Shown: piece by piece, positions 20,487 through 32,100 of the stretch | How the letters are laid out: the number at the start of each line of letters is the position of its first letter | Position numbering within the stretch: the stretch's first letter is position 1 | Source: Distichodus sexfasciatus | Taxonomy: Eukaryota > Chordata > Actinopteri > Characiformes > Distichodontidae | NCBI GenBank assembly: GCA_032718565.1 | Contig: JAVGVS010000184.1 | Span: 124,001 to 188,000, forward strand | Length of the DNA: 64,000 nt | Direction of reading: 5' to 3' | Notes under the pieces: generated by a model | What the model saw: only the letters and a program-made list of their open reading frames with translations | Database searches by the model: none | What the model was told of the DNA's origin: nothing | Made by a program: the position numbers and the translations under genes

Positions 20487-22054
20487 CAGTATTGTGCAAA
20501 AGTTTTAGGCAGGTGTGAAAAAATGCTGTAAACAAAGAATGCTTTCAGAAATATAAATAATGATTGTTTATTTTTCATCAATTTACAAATTGCAAAGTGA
20601 GTGAACAAAAGAAAAATCTAAATCAAATCAATATTTGGTGTTACTACCTTTTGCCTTCAAACCAGCATCAATTCTTATAGGTACACTTGCACAAAGTCAG
20701 GGATTTTGTAGGATTATAGTCAGGTGTATGATCAACCAATTATACCAAACAGGTGCTAATGATCATCAATGTCACACATAGGTTGAAACACAGTCATTAA
20801 CTGAAACAGAAACAGTTGTGTAGGAGGCTTAAAGCTGGGTGAGGAACAGCCAAACTCTGCTACCAAGGTGAGGTTGTGGAAGACAGTTTCATGTCATGGC
20901 AAGACTGAGCACAGCAACAAAACACAAGGTAGTTATACTGCATCAGCAAGGTCTCTCCCAGACAAAGATTTCAAAGCAGACTGGGGTTTCAAGATGTGCT
21001 GTTCAAGCTCTTTTGAAGAAGCACAAAGAAACGGGCAACATTGAGGATCGTAGACGCAGTGGTCGGCCAAGGAAACAGTGCAGCAGATGAAAGACACATC
21101 AAGCTTATTACCCTTCGAAATCGGAAGATGTCCAGCAGTGCCATCAGCTCAGAACTGGCAGAAACCCGTGGGACCCAGGTACACCCATTTACTGTCCGGA
21201 GAAGTCTGGCCAGAAGTGGTCTTCATGGAAGAGTTGCAGCCAAAAAGCCATACCTCCGATGTGGAAACAAGGCCAAGTGACTCAAGTATGCACAAAAACA
21301 TAGGAACTGGGGTGCAGAAAAATGGCAGCAGGTGCGCTGAACTCATGAGTCAAAATTTGAAATATTTGGCTGTAGCAGAAGACAGTTTGTTCGTCGAAGG
21401 GCTGGAGAGCAGTACAATAATGAGTGTCTGCAGGCAACAGTGAAGCATGGTGGAGGTTCCTTGAACGTTTGGGGCTGCATTTCTGCAAATGGAGTTGGAG
21501 ATTTGGTCAAGATTAATGGTGTTCTCCATGCTGAGAAATACAGGCAGATACTTATCCATCATGCAATACCATCAGGGAGGCGTATGATTGGCCCCAAATT
21601 TATTCTGCAGCAGGACAACGACCCCAAACATACAGCCAAAGTCATTAAGAACTATCTTCAGCGTAAAGAACAAGAAGTCCTGGAAGTGATGGTATGGCCC
21701 CAACAGAGCCCTGATCTCAACATCATCGAGTGTGTCTGGAATTACATGAAGAGACAGAAGGATGTGAGGAAGCCCACATCCACAGAACATCTGTGGTTAG
21801 TTCTCCAAGATGTTTGGAACAACCTACCAGCCAAGTTCCTTCAAAAACTATGTCAAGTGTACCTGGAAGAATTGATGCTGTTTTGAAGGCAAAGGGTGGT
21901 CACACCAAATATTGATTTGATTTAGATTTCTCTTTTGTTCATTCACTGCATTTTGTTGATTGATGAAAATAAATGATTAACACTTCCATTTCACACAAGC
22001 ATTCTTTGTTTACAGCATTTTTTCACACCTGCCTAAAACTGTTGCACAGTACTG
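20487..22054 (+). mobile_element. Tc1/mariner element, near full length, inactive
   Basis: A complete Tc1-type unit of 1568 bp flanked by TA dinucleotides (20485-20486 and 22055-22056). Long terminal inverted repeats lie at 20487-20660 and 21883-22054. They start CAGTATTGTGCAAAAG on the left and end with the complement GCACAGTACTG on the right, and include a shared AGGCAGGTGTGAAAAAATGC segment. The right repeat overlaps the end of the transposase frame. The repeats are still recognisable end to end, so the copy may be mobilisable in trans, but its own transposase is broken. This subfamily occurs widely in fish; spread by horizontal transfer is known for the superfamily and is not shown here. 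Confidence 0.93.
20896..21915 (+). pseudogene. Tc1-type transposase pseudogene
   Basis: The transposase starts MARLSTATKHKVVIL, with an N-terminal helix-turn-helix (GLSQTKISKQTGVSRCAVQ) and a GRPRK motif, and continues to the final GGHTKY. It is broken in at least four places: a frameshift of about two bases near 21078; a TGA near 21278 where the family has Arg; a TGA near 21343 where it has Trp; and a one-base loss near 21853. In addition the first catalytic Asp of the DDE triad is replaced by His (THESKF). The second Asp (QQDNDPKHTAK) and the Glu (PDLNIIECVW) are still present. The product cannot catalyse cut-and-paste transposition. Confidence 0.92.
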
Positions 22055-22056
22055 TA

Positions 22057-23126
22057 TATTTTAATATTATGGTGCAAATCTACATTAGTAGAAACTGTCT
22101 GTATAAAATTCTGAATAAGAGAAACAGAGACATTCAGCTGAGGAACTGACTCCAGCTTAATTAGAGAGAAGAATTGATATGAGTTCGACAGTAAAGTCTA
22201 AAGGTCACACATGAAAGTAGAACTCAGCTCATTCCAGCTTTAGAGAGTTTTACTTTGAGGATTTCAAAAAAAGAAGCGCGTACACTTCTAAGCATTATGT
22301 CCTTATTATATTTTCAGTTTTCTCCCTCACATAGTGACAAAGTTCTCAGTTTCTAAGGACTTTCATGAGACCTTATGGAACTCCTCCATCTCTGACACTG
22401 TTGTTGGCAAACAACGGATCGCCGTCTTCTTATATTGAAATCACTGCTCCACGAGAGCTGCTCTTACCAGATGGACTCCCCATGCTGGCCCCACAGTGGA
22501 TGGATATGCCAGACATACACACACACACTCACACAGACAGTAGACAGCAGGTTATTACCTGTCTCACCAAAGGGGATTAGCTACATCACCCCTACCCTGC
22601 ATGTCCTGTGGCGTTATCTGGAAACTACATCGCGCTGACGTCTTCATCACTGCACAGCAGATTATGGTGTGTGTGGTCTGGTGACGCCGCTCTATGCTAA
22701 AACTCAAGCATTCTGTTCAGCTGTTTATCACATGTGATCACACCTTGAGATTGATACTAAAAGGACGTATTTGAATTAAGACAAGAATGATTTGATCAAG
22801 TCATCATGTCATACTTATCTCATTTACTTCTACCTCTAACAAACATTTCTGCAGACATTTCAGGGTTACAGGTTAGGTCAGGTTTAAGTCCTTTCACTGA
22901 CATGAAAATTGGAAGATGCCAGATTAACTTAAAACTGTAAGTACTACAACTATGTCTAAAAGTAAATGAGTTAATACGCCATACACACTGCAAAAAATCC
23001 ATCTGGTTCAACTTAAAAGTTCAGTTGCGCCTTAAAGTTTTAACTAAAATCAAATAGGATATTCCAATTATTTCAACTCATTATTTTTAGTCCAGTTTTA
23101 ATATTCCAAATTTCAATACCTAAAGA
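22057..23126. other. No gene seen
   Basis: Apart from a short CA run at 22520-22535 I see no long frame, terminal repeat or family repeat. Confidence 0.35.
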
Positions 23127-23339
23127 TCCTGGGACCAGAGCCTATCCCGGGAACTGGGCAGGCGCCAACACACCACGGGGCACACACACTCACACTCACA
23201 CATTACGGGGCCAATTTCGAGTTGCGAATTAATCTATATTGCATGCCTTTGGACTGTGGGAGAAAATCAGCGCACCTGGAGTAAACCCACGCAAACACGG
23301 GGAGAGCATGCAAACTCCACACAAAAAGGCCCTACGGCT
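23127..23339 (-). repeat. tRNA-derived SINE, family B, 5'-truncated
   Basis: The reverse complement of CCACAGTCCAAAGGCATGC and the SINE tail (GGACCAGAGCCTATCCCGGG on the plus strand). It lacks the tRNA head. Confidence 0.72.
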
Positions 23340-23589
23340 AGTTGTGAAATCTGACAAGAAATCAAGCCTGTTACACAAAATCGATTCAATTTATATAGAA
23401 CTTTTTACAACAGATGTTGTCACTAACAGCTTTACATTACCAGCCCCAAGCCTCTAACAAGTAGCATAGCCTATAGCATCCTGGCATGGTAGCAACTATG
23501 CTAGCGGGAAATGCACCCCTGATATGGTAAAAACCTGCTTAAAAGGGCTCAAAAAAGGTAAAGAAATGAGTAGTTTTAATAATACTTTG

Positions 23590-23966
23590 CCTTACAAAAA
23601 CAAAATGTTTGTGGCAGGTTTGCAGCAAACTTGTGGTTAATTTGTGGCAAACAGTGGAGTTTGCCAGAATATGTTGTGACAAGTTTTCCACAGTCAGCCG
23701 CTTACAGGCAACCTTGTGGCAATGTTCTGGCAACAATGACAGATTGCCGCTAGTGGCAAATGCATTTATGTAATGGCAAACTTGTAGGGAACATTTGGTG
23801 ACAAATTTGCCAGGTGCATAGGTTTTCCACAAAGTTTGCTAGAAGTCCACTGCAAGTTTGCCACAAATCTAATTTGCATGTGAAAATATGACCTTGCTGC
23901 AAAATTGAGAAAACACTGCCAAAGGTTAATGGCAACTGTTTGCTAGAAACCTAAATTTTTGTAAGG
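23590..23966. mobile_element. MITE-like element with CCTTACAAAAA ends and TTGTGGCAA-rich body
   Basis: CCTTACAAAAA at 23590-23600 is the exact inverted complement of TTTTTGTAAGG at 23956-23966. The 377-bp body is an imperfect palindrome made of recurring TTTGTGGCAA / TTGCCACAA words on both arms. No coding frame and no clear target duplication. The superfamily is unknown. Confidence 0.6.
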
Positions 23967-25994
23967 ATCTTCATACTTTTACAGTGCTTTGAGCTCTGCA
24001 CTTACTTTAACATAATCTTTTTTTTTTTCTAATCAAATGTTTAAAATCTTTCTCAACAGTTTTGAGAGATCCAGGTTTAAATTTTAACTACTGTAAGTGA
24101 TTAATAAAGAAAACATTACCAGCTAAAGCTAGCGTGTTAGCCTGCTAATTTTGCAAGCTAGCTGTTCATAGTTTGAGTTTCAAAATTCTTTATTAGTCAC
24201 AGAGTTTAATAGTATAGTTTACATCCCTCCACATGCTGTACTTGAATAACTGTTGTGACTAATAAAGTAAGTCTTAAACCTTGCCCAGCTAAAGCTAGCA
24301 TGTTGGCCTGCTAGCTAGTCGTCGTAAGCGATGCTCATCCTAGCTGTCTGCTCACTGTTTAGCTGTGGCTGGCTTTCAGGCTATCAAAGCTGGGTTCAGC
24401 TCAGTGTTTTAAGCATCCTAATGGAACAGTGAAGGTCAGCCATGAGGTCAGTCTGCTGTCAGCGCTCATGGGAATTGGAGAATGAATTCTATTAGCGAGC
24501 TCTCCGACAGCAGCAGCCCACTCAAAGATCACCCAGGAGCAGCACAGACAAGAAGCTGTCTTGTTATTTCTGTGGAGGTGGAAAATATGTTTTGGACGGT
24601 TTTCCCACAGTGATGCAGATGGTTAGATTTCTGTTTGCTTAAGATTAATGGGATTCATAGCTTGGACAGGGCTAGCTTTTTTCCCTTCTTGTGATCGGCT
24701 ATAAAACAAAGACGTAAAAATAGCACAGGTCATGCCAGTGTGTGTTTGCAGATTTACTAGAGACAGGATTCATGATCTAAGATAAAGCATCGTTAAACAC
24801 TTATACATCTCCATGTATTTCCCATTTGAACAAATTTCATGTTTACAATGCAAACCTAAATATTAAAGGTCAGTGTCCCAGAAGTGGTCAGTTTCACAAC
24901 ACCCCCAAATTTTCTTGAGCCGTTTTTTTCTTGTGTGTAGAGAAAGTGACCAACTGACAGTACTGAGCAATTCAAAACCACTGAAATCCTCTTAGCGATT
25001 ATTAATACAGAGATACGATTTTGTATTTTTTTTAAATGCTTTATTACATATTTACTTTACAGTTTCTCTTATAGGTCCAAAATTTAAACTGAAAGCTTCC
25101 AATGCCTAACAAAATTTAGCTTGGTATACAGGATTTGGCATCTCTCTGCTAATAAAGGTGCAAATAAAAAAGTGCAAATAAAAATCAAAGAAATAATGGA
25201 TCTGAAAAACAAACACAAATGCCTGTAATGTATGTGCGCGTGTGTGTGTTTATTTTCACACACAGAACAATCTTTTCCTTTGGTCGCTGAAAGATGATGC
25301 AGTCACAGGCCCCTCCCCACTTCCTGTGTCACCAAGATGGCGGAGTCACGAACACACACACACACACACACACAGATGCCACATCACAGCGGCCACATCC
25401 TCAGCTACGGGCTGTTGGAGGACGCAGCGGACAAGTGGAGAGGGGGGGAGAAGGGATGAAGGGACAGGGGGATGAATAATTAGGCTCCAGGGCGGCGCAG
25501 TAGGCATCAGACAAGGCTGCAGCAGCGACTACATCACACTCCTCGCACTGCTTTCACTCACAAACCGGCCACCGAGCCTGACACGTCCACAGTGTGTTCA
25601 CAAGGTGTTCATCATGTGTTCATAACGTGCAAAAACAACATTCCCAGTGACCGTACTACAACACAAGAGGAGAAAAGAAAATTATTGCAGTGATTTGAGG
25701 GTCAGAGCCAAATATGGACACGGTCATGTTAGAAATGTACATGTGCAATGTAATAAAGATGAAACGTTGAAGGGGACACACACACCTGTCAGATTGAGGG
25801 CAGCCATGAAAACATGAGTAAGGGAACATTTTTGTTATTTTTGCTCCATTTCTACACGGGAACCGAGAGTATCACACAGATTCTAAAATGAAAGCATCTT
25901 AAGTTGAGGCTTGAATAAATTAAATTGGGAGTTTTTGGATCCACATATAAGCCATGTCAGAATCACAAATGATTAATGACATGTAACTGGCCTG
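23967..25994. other. No gene seen; short repeated word blocks and CA microsatellite
   Basis: CAGCTAAAGCTAGC occurs at 24121 and 24288 followed by similar GTGTTAGCCTGCTA / ATGTTGGCCTGCTA text, a short diverged duplication. Poly-T is at 24020-24030. A CA microsatellite is at 25352-25374. 24420-24560 and 25490-25640 are repeat-free. Confidence 0.4.
25352..25374. repeat. CA microsatellite
   Basis: Uninterrupted run of about eleven CA units. Confidence 0.9.
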
Positions 25995-26495
25995 TGTCCA
26001 CCAAATGTGTTTTTTCCGCTTGCAGTGCCTATTTTTTACTACAAATCCTTCAAGCTTTAGCGTTCAGAGCGCTGGTGGAGACATTTTTTTGCTGCAGCAC
26101 TCAGGGCTCTTCAAATTGAAACCTGTTTAACTTTTAAAACAGCGCTGCGCTCGTCAATGTCGCTTCTCTCTTGCTAGCCAATCAAAATCGAGGAAGGGGC
26201 GCGACATATAAATCGGTGGTACACCTCCAGCTCTTTACTTTATGCACATAATTTCATCTTGAAGATGTGAGAATCTATTTCAGACGCTACCACCAATGCT
26301 AAGATGCGTTTTCTCTCCAACGTGTTGGCTAAACTAGCGATCTCAAAGACACACGTTGAAATAGGAATGAACGTGGACGTGCCCAATGACGCTTTTTGTA
26401 ACTTACCAACAACGAGCGCTGGGAGAAAGCACAGAGACAGTGCTCTGGAAGTGACGTTTTGACTGCTCTCAGGGGAAAAACGTGTTTGGTGGACA
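25995..26495. mobile_element. Non-autonomous DNA transposon with TGTCCACCAAA ends
   Basis: TGTCCACCAAATGTGTTTTTT at the left is mirrored at the right by GAAAAACGTGTTTGGTGGACA, an approximately 22-bp inverted repeat with two or three differences. The 501-bp interior encodes nothing recognisable; a 95-residue minus-strand frame is probably chance. No clear target duplication. Confidence 0.66.
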
Positions 26496-27182
26496 GACGC
26501 CCTAACTCGGCCAGATGTAGCTGTCATATTGAATGTCTGGCTCTTCTAATCTCTTCTAATTGATTGTGAGATGTGAGACACCTGTCTTGCATTTTCTGGC
26601 TTGTAAAACTGTCACTGCTCTAGGAGGCTGATATAATGTGGAGTAAGATTAAGGATTATGTTCAGTTTAAATGTCTTCAAACAAGACTACAAATGCGAAG
26701 TTGCACCATTTTAGACAATACACTACTTTGCACAGCAATTACTAAGGCTGTGACAGACAAAGAACATGAAAAAGCAAGACAAATATGGCAAATGGGAAGG
26801 ACTAGTGCATTATATCCATGCCTAATTTATAATAAGCGTTTAATCCTGGTGCATCGATTTCTAAGTCTCACCAAAGCGGCTCGAGAAGTCAGAGTGTGAA
26901 AAGTCTGCTGACACAGCTTTAATACCGGGAATGGACTTCATGTAGCACAGCAGCTTCCACACTTAGCATAATGCTTACAAGTGACAAATGTCCGGTTTTA
27001 ACATCCACTGAAGCATGACCGAGCCGAGTGGCCTCTCTCATAACTGCCCTGGACATCCTCTAGTAGTCCAACAATACCTTCAGTCTGTACGAAGCAAGCC
27101 GAGCCTAACAGCTGAGTTTTATTATCAGAATAAATGCAGCTGCTATCAGAAGATCAATGGGAGCTCGATAGCACTTTGCTGG
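26496..27182. other. No gene recognised
   Basis: An 87-residue plus-strand frame at 26636-26899 (MWSKIKDYVQFKCL start) is the only open stretch. I do not recognise it, and no splice or promoter signal supports it. Confidence 0.3.
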
Positions 27183-27231
27183 GGGCTGCTAGTAGCGTAA
27201 CGGTTAGGGATTTGGCCCTGTGATCAGAAGG
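27183..27231 (+). repeat. SINE family A head only
   Basis: GGGCTGCTAGTAGCGTAACGG and TTTGGCCCTGTGATCAGAAG match the tRNA-like head. The copy stops just before box B. Confidence 0.6.
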
Positions 27232-27659
27232 TTATCATTTATCAGTCTGGCTGTCATTTTCTCTTTGTTGTGAATGCTACTTTGGTGTTCGAATGGTTGG
27301 GGTGTTTTTTAAGTATTTTATTGTATTGTTAAATGTTGTATTATAAAGACCACCATTATCGTTCAGCGTTTTAGTGTGCTTTCACTGAGTGATATGTGGC
27401 TGCTTTGCGAGAATCCTATAATGTTCTTGGGTCTGGGCTTGTGTTTACATTATTAGTGACACTGAGGGTCTATTTCAAGACTGCCCTCCTCCACAAGCCA
27501 TATATGACCAACAAAGAATGTAAATGTGTTAGAGTGAGTGTTCGTTCTCAATTTGCTGTAAAGAAAGATTAAGATTTTCCTCAGACTTCACGGACCGATA
27601 ATAACTATCACATTCCTGTCCAGGGCTGTAGGCATCTTCTTTACAACCTTCCTTTCTCA

Positions 27660-28345
27660 CCAACAACGCTACTCAGTTACTCGTCAAGTCTCTGCTCATC
27701 TCCAAGTTGAACTACTGTAACTCTCTTATGGCTAGACTTCCATTCAAGGCAACAAGACCCATTTAACGGATCCAGAATGCAGCTGCGAGACTCGTCCACA
27801 ACGTTTTTAAATTTTCACATACTACATCTCTACTATGGAATGTGTGCTGGCTTTCTGTGAATGCTCACATCAGGTTTAAATATTTAACGCTTGCCAAAAA
27901 TGGAACTGCACCTCCTTACTTAGAACTGACCGAGCAGCGTGTCACTTCTCGTCCTCTCAGAGAACCAGCGATACTCAAAAGAAGAGCATCAAGACTCGTT
28001 GCAGTTTTGGCTCCCCAGCGGTGGAATGAACTTCCTTCTGTCATCAGAACCGCCATCACAGTCCCTCGCTGTCTTTAAACGCCATCTGAAGACCCACCTC
28101 TTCAAGGAGTATCTAGGGGACTAACTAACCCTTATATTAATACTTATTGTTTACCCACTAGCATGTCCTTCTGTTTTTTTCTCTAACAGGGTTTGTTAAG
28201 GTGTGGAACTTTTTTGGACGACAACTGTTGATTTGAGTCTAGCTTTACAGATTGAAGAACAGTCGTGGACTACAAAGCACTGTTGTACTTTGCTCTGGAT
28301 AAGAGGAAGTGCTGAATGCTGTGTTTGTAAATGTAAATGCATAAC
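27660..28345 (+). pseudogene. L2/CR1-type LINE, 3' end of ORF2 plus tail
   Basis: Frames read NGTAPPYLELTEQRVTS, RRASRLVAVLAPQRWNELPS and, after a shift near 28060, FKRHLKTHLFKEYLGD. This is the usual C-terminal end of the ORF2 reverse transcriptase polyprotein of L2/CR1-type retrotransposons, downstream of the catalytic domain. At least one frameshift and earlier stops break it. The tail GGATAAGAGGAAGTGCTGAA and TGTAAATGTAAATG is related to the SINE tails in this window. Confidence 0.78.
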
Positions 28346-28796
28346 CTCTCTTGAAATTCATTCAGTGAGCTAAATTTTGATCTTTCTTTACAAGAAATTG
28401 AGAACTAACATTCACTCCAACATGTGCATTCTCTGATCATTCATACATGGCTCGAGGGAAATCTTCAAATAAGACCCTCAGCATCACCGATGAAGTAAAG
28501 ACAAGCCCAGACCTGAGAACTTTACATCATTATATTGATAGCTGGCCACATGGCATTATGGGTAAAGCTTCTACTTAAAGTGACATGTGACTTAAAGGAC
28601 AATGAATTACATTTAGATTCAAATTTCAAAACATCAAACTTAAGTGACAAGTCCTGTTTATAATTTAAACTAATCCAAAATAAGTTGTGTCTACCAAAGA
28701 ACATCTGCGATTTTAATGACTTCTCATATCCACTCTTTTCAGTGTGAAGAGTAAAGCTGTCAGACACACTCCAGTCACATCATGCAGCAAGAGGGA
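28346..28796. other. No feature recognised
   Basis: AT-rich sequence leading into the pyrimidine-rich tract. An 81-residue minus-strand frame at 28522-28767 has no recognisable motif. Confidence 0.35.
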
Positions 28797-29696
28797 TGTA
28801 CACACTCTTTCTTTCTTTCTTTCTTTCTCACACTTATTTTCTTTTATCTCTCCCTTGTAATCTCTTCTTTTTCACACAACCTCACCTCTTTGTCATATAT
28901 TTCTCTCTTTAATGACTCTCTCTTCCCTCTTTCGGTCACTTTCTCTTTTTCTTTCTGTAACAAAGTCTCTTTTCTCACAAATCTTTCTGCCACACACAGT
29001 CTCTTTCTCTCTTTTCTCTCTCATTTCTGTCATGATTTTCTCTCTTTAGTGTCACTCTTTCTCTCTCTCTGTCACACACAGTCTTTCTCTTTTGTCTTTC
29101 TCTCATTAGTCTCTTCCTCTCTTTGTCTCTCTTTCTATGTCTCACACAGTTTCTCATTTCTGTCATATTTCTCTCTTAAGCGTCTCTCTCTGTTTTATCA
29201 TTCTGTCCTTCATGTCTCTCTTTTGATCTCTTTTTCTCTGTCACACACACACAGACTTTTTTGATTCATCTCTTTCTTTAGTGTCTCCCTCTCTGTCCCT
29301 CTTTCTTTCTCTCTTGTCTCACTTTTTTACCCACAGTCTCTGTCTCTTTCTCATGTCATATCTCCCTCTCTTTAGTTTCTCTCTCCATCACTCACAGTCA
29401 CTCTTTTGTCGTTTTTCTTTCTCACATCTCTCTTTCTGCCGCACACAATGTCTCTTTCCCTCTTTCCTTTCTTTGTCATAACTTTGTCTTTATATCTCTA
29501 TCTTTCCTCCTCTCTGTCACAGTTTTTCTCATTTCTCTTTTGTCTCTCGCTCCCTAACATTCTTCTATCACGTCTCTCTTTTTTTATCTCAGTTATCTTT
29601 CTCTGTCTCACTTTCTCTCTCTCTCTCTGCCTCTCACACACAATATTTCTCTCTTTCCTGTCATATGCTACTCTCGCTGTCTCTGTTTCTAACACA
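28797..29696. repeat. Long pyrimidine-rich tract of degenerate (TCTC/TTTC)n
   Basis: About 900 bp of plus strand are overwhelmingly C and T, starting with a clean TTTC run (28808-28828). Recurring words such as TCACACACAGTCTCTTT and CTCTCTTTAGTGTC return at irregular intervals, so it looks like an expanded and decayed higher-order microsatellite. Long frames on both strands (for example 160 residues at 28782-29264) are low-complexity shadows. Confidence 0.85.
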
Positions 29697-29810
29697 GTGA
29701 ATTAGACTTTTTACTCATGTCTTCCATCAAACAATCCTCCAGTCTGATATCTGAAAGTCTCTGCATGCAAAAAAACTAATCCAGTGAACTCTTTAGAACA
29801 TCAGACAGTA

Positions 29811-29979
29811 ACACACACACACACGCCCTAATCATCTCCCGTTCTATTCTACATTTCTGTTATGACAGTCTTCATTACAGCCCCCATGCAGCTGACTGCT
29901 TATTGTGTGGAGTGTTCAAAAGAGAACGAGTAGGAAGCATATCATGATCAATACACACACACACGCACACACACAGACA
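29811..29979. repeat. Two short CA microsatellites
   Basis: CA runs at 29811-29824 and 29953-29979 (the second interrupted by G) border ordinary sequence. Confidence 0.8.
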
Positions 29980-30007
29980 CATCCCACAACCATTTGTATT
30001 TGTCACA

Positions 30008-30310
30008 AGGCTGTTGGTAGCATAACGTTTAGGGAGTTGGCCCCGAGTGTCACAGTAACATCGCACAACTACATTTTATGTGTAAGTATATGTTTTGGAA
30101 AAGTTGGTAGCGTTGCTGGTTCGAATCCAGAACTGGTAAAGGTACCACTCAGGTACTCATGAGCAAGGTACCGTCCCCAAGCACTGCTCCCCGGGCGCTG
30201 CCCACTGCTCCTTCACAGATGGGTCAAATGCACATTTCAGGTCACATTTGGTTGTGGTGCACTGTGTACTGTGCTGTGTTCACAATGACAAATAATCACT
30301 TTCTCACTTT
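30008..30310 (+). repeat. tRNA-derived SINE family A with internal insertion
   Basis: The head (GGCTGTTGGTAGCATAACG) is separated from box B (GGTTCGAATCC, 30119-30129) by about 60 extra bases, some of which partly repeat the head (GTTGGTAGCGTTGC). The body and the tail ACAATGACAAATAATCACTT are intact. Confidence 0.76.
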
Positions 30311-32013
30311 TAAGGACATGATTTAATCCCTTCATAATTGACAAGTGCTTATCAGTCAGGGCTTTCTGGAAAAATCTTAATGGAAACATCCTTTGTGGGT
30401 CACAAAAACACACACACGCGATCCTTGCCAACGAAACTAAACACACTAAAACAAAACCGGTGTTATTAGCCTTGGCTGCAGAGCAAGGCATGAGGTGGAG
30501 GCGCGCTGATGGAGCTGCAGGTGTTACAATCAGATCAGCTGGAGATAAAGCAAATTTCGCCATGCGTGAATCAAACCCGGAACATAGAGGTGAAACCAAA
30601 AACCAGATGCAGGCACCTTGGCTCAAATAGAGCAAGTGTCAAGTATTACTACTCAAAGCTTTTTCCATTAGACTCTACATCTTTGTAAGATTGAGTGTCT
30701 GTCCGTAAATCTGCACCCCGAACTGAAACGCTGGCCTTCTACGGAGATTTCAGCAAAGTCCGGGCCGGTTATGAAAGGCATAAAACAGAGTAAACTCCCT
30801 CAGCGGCCTCTCTGAGAGTATTGCCTGTTGATGCCTGGAGCACTTACAGGATCCCTTTCCCCTCGCTGACGTGAGTCAGGCGCTGCTTTTCATACAGCAG
30901 AATGGAGGAAAGCGACCCAACTAGATGTTATATATTCATGGAAAAAGAGCTGCTGGCCACGGTGAGTGAGAACAACGAAATTTGAGTAAGATGAGAATTC
31001 AAATGTAAGTTTCATGGAAAATTAAGACGGAGGGTTTAAAGTAAATAAGATGAACTTGTGGCTGTGAGATTACAAAAGTACAGAGGAAAGTAAAAAACAA
31101 TCTGAAAAGGGAAAATGTGAAAATAAAGATGGAAGATCATACGGGACTGAAAATCACATCATCCTGTAGGAGTTTTGCCTACCCACATTGTAGTATCATT
31201 TGACATAATAATGTAATATTATCTAACATTAATTTTGCATTCACAGACTGACGCAAAGCAAAAATCTCTGATCCAGATCCATTTTTATAAAAAAATGACG
31301 CAATGCTTTGGCCCTACTGGTTTGCCAACGACAACATACAACATTCCCTTTAAATCAAGGGAATTAATGTCAAAGAAAAATACGATCCTCTTACACACAC
31401 GCACAACGGCCTACACCTAAAAACAACAAAAGTAGGTGGTCTGGAAAACAACATATCAGGTATATAAAACTCCAGAGTACGAAGCGGACACTGTTTATAT
31501 TGGTTTTGGCCGTCGACTGAACTGTCTATTGCTCCACTGGAAGTTGTAGTGTAGAACCGTAATCTTGAGCAACGTCTGCCTCGTCTGTCTTGCGGTTTAA
31601 AAACATACCAGAGATAACAAAAGGAGAGATTAAGCGCCATGGAGCCCTTTTCAAACAGCCAGCAGCGTTTAGCAAGTAAACCCCTGACAACAGGGAGATG
31701 GCACAATGTGGATTTTAGGGTCAGGCGTAAAGAATGCACTTTAAATCAGACAGGAGGATTACAGCTGGAACCTGTCTTGCCTCACCAAAAACCTCACATG
31801 CTCCCTTTCAGAAACACACACACAAAAACAAGAAGACGTGTCACAACAGAACACTAAACTTTAGACGGATGCTAATTCCCTGATGCGTCTTCTGTTGGTG
31901 GTTGGTGCTCTTTAATCTGGAAATATCTGTCAGCATTAGCAGTGATGAACACACAGTTTCAGCCCACAGACTCCTCCTAGAGGATGCAATAATAATGATA
32001 TAGTGGATAGCTG
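30311..32013. other. No gene seen
   Basis: The 132-residue (30237-30635) and 129-residue (31350-31739) minus-strand frames are not recognised; the first begins in SINE sequence. 30660-31000 is repeat-free with a GTGAGTCAGGCGCTGC patch. Confidence 0.35.
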
Positions 32014-32085
32014 TAGGCATGGGACGATACATATCGTAAAACAATATTACGATACAGAATTCAAAATTCATGATACTGATAGTCC
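32014..32085. repeat. hAT-like terminal fragment
   Basis: TAGGCATGGGACGATACATA and ACAATATTACGATACAGAAT are typical of fish hAT ends with repeated CGATA words. Only one end is visible. Confidence 0.4.
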
Positions 32086-32100
32086 CACAATGAGATTTTT

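Noticed and set aside
26636..26899. 87-residue plus-strand frame
   Set aside because: Composition is plausible, but there is no recognised motif, promoter or splice support; left as unassigned sequence.
28782..29264. 160-residue frame rich in Ser, Leu and Phe
   Set aside because: Direct translation of the pyrimidine-rich tract; the opposite strand gives an equally open Arg/Glu-rich shadow.
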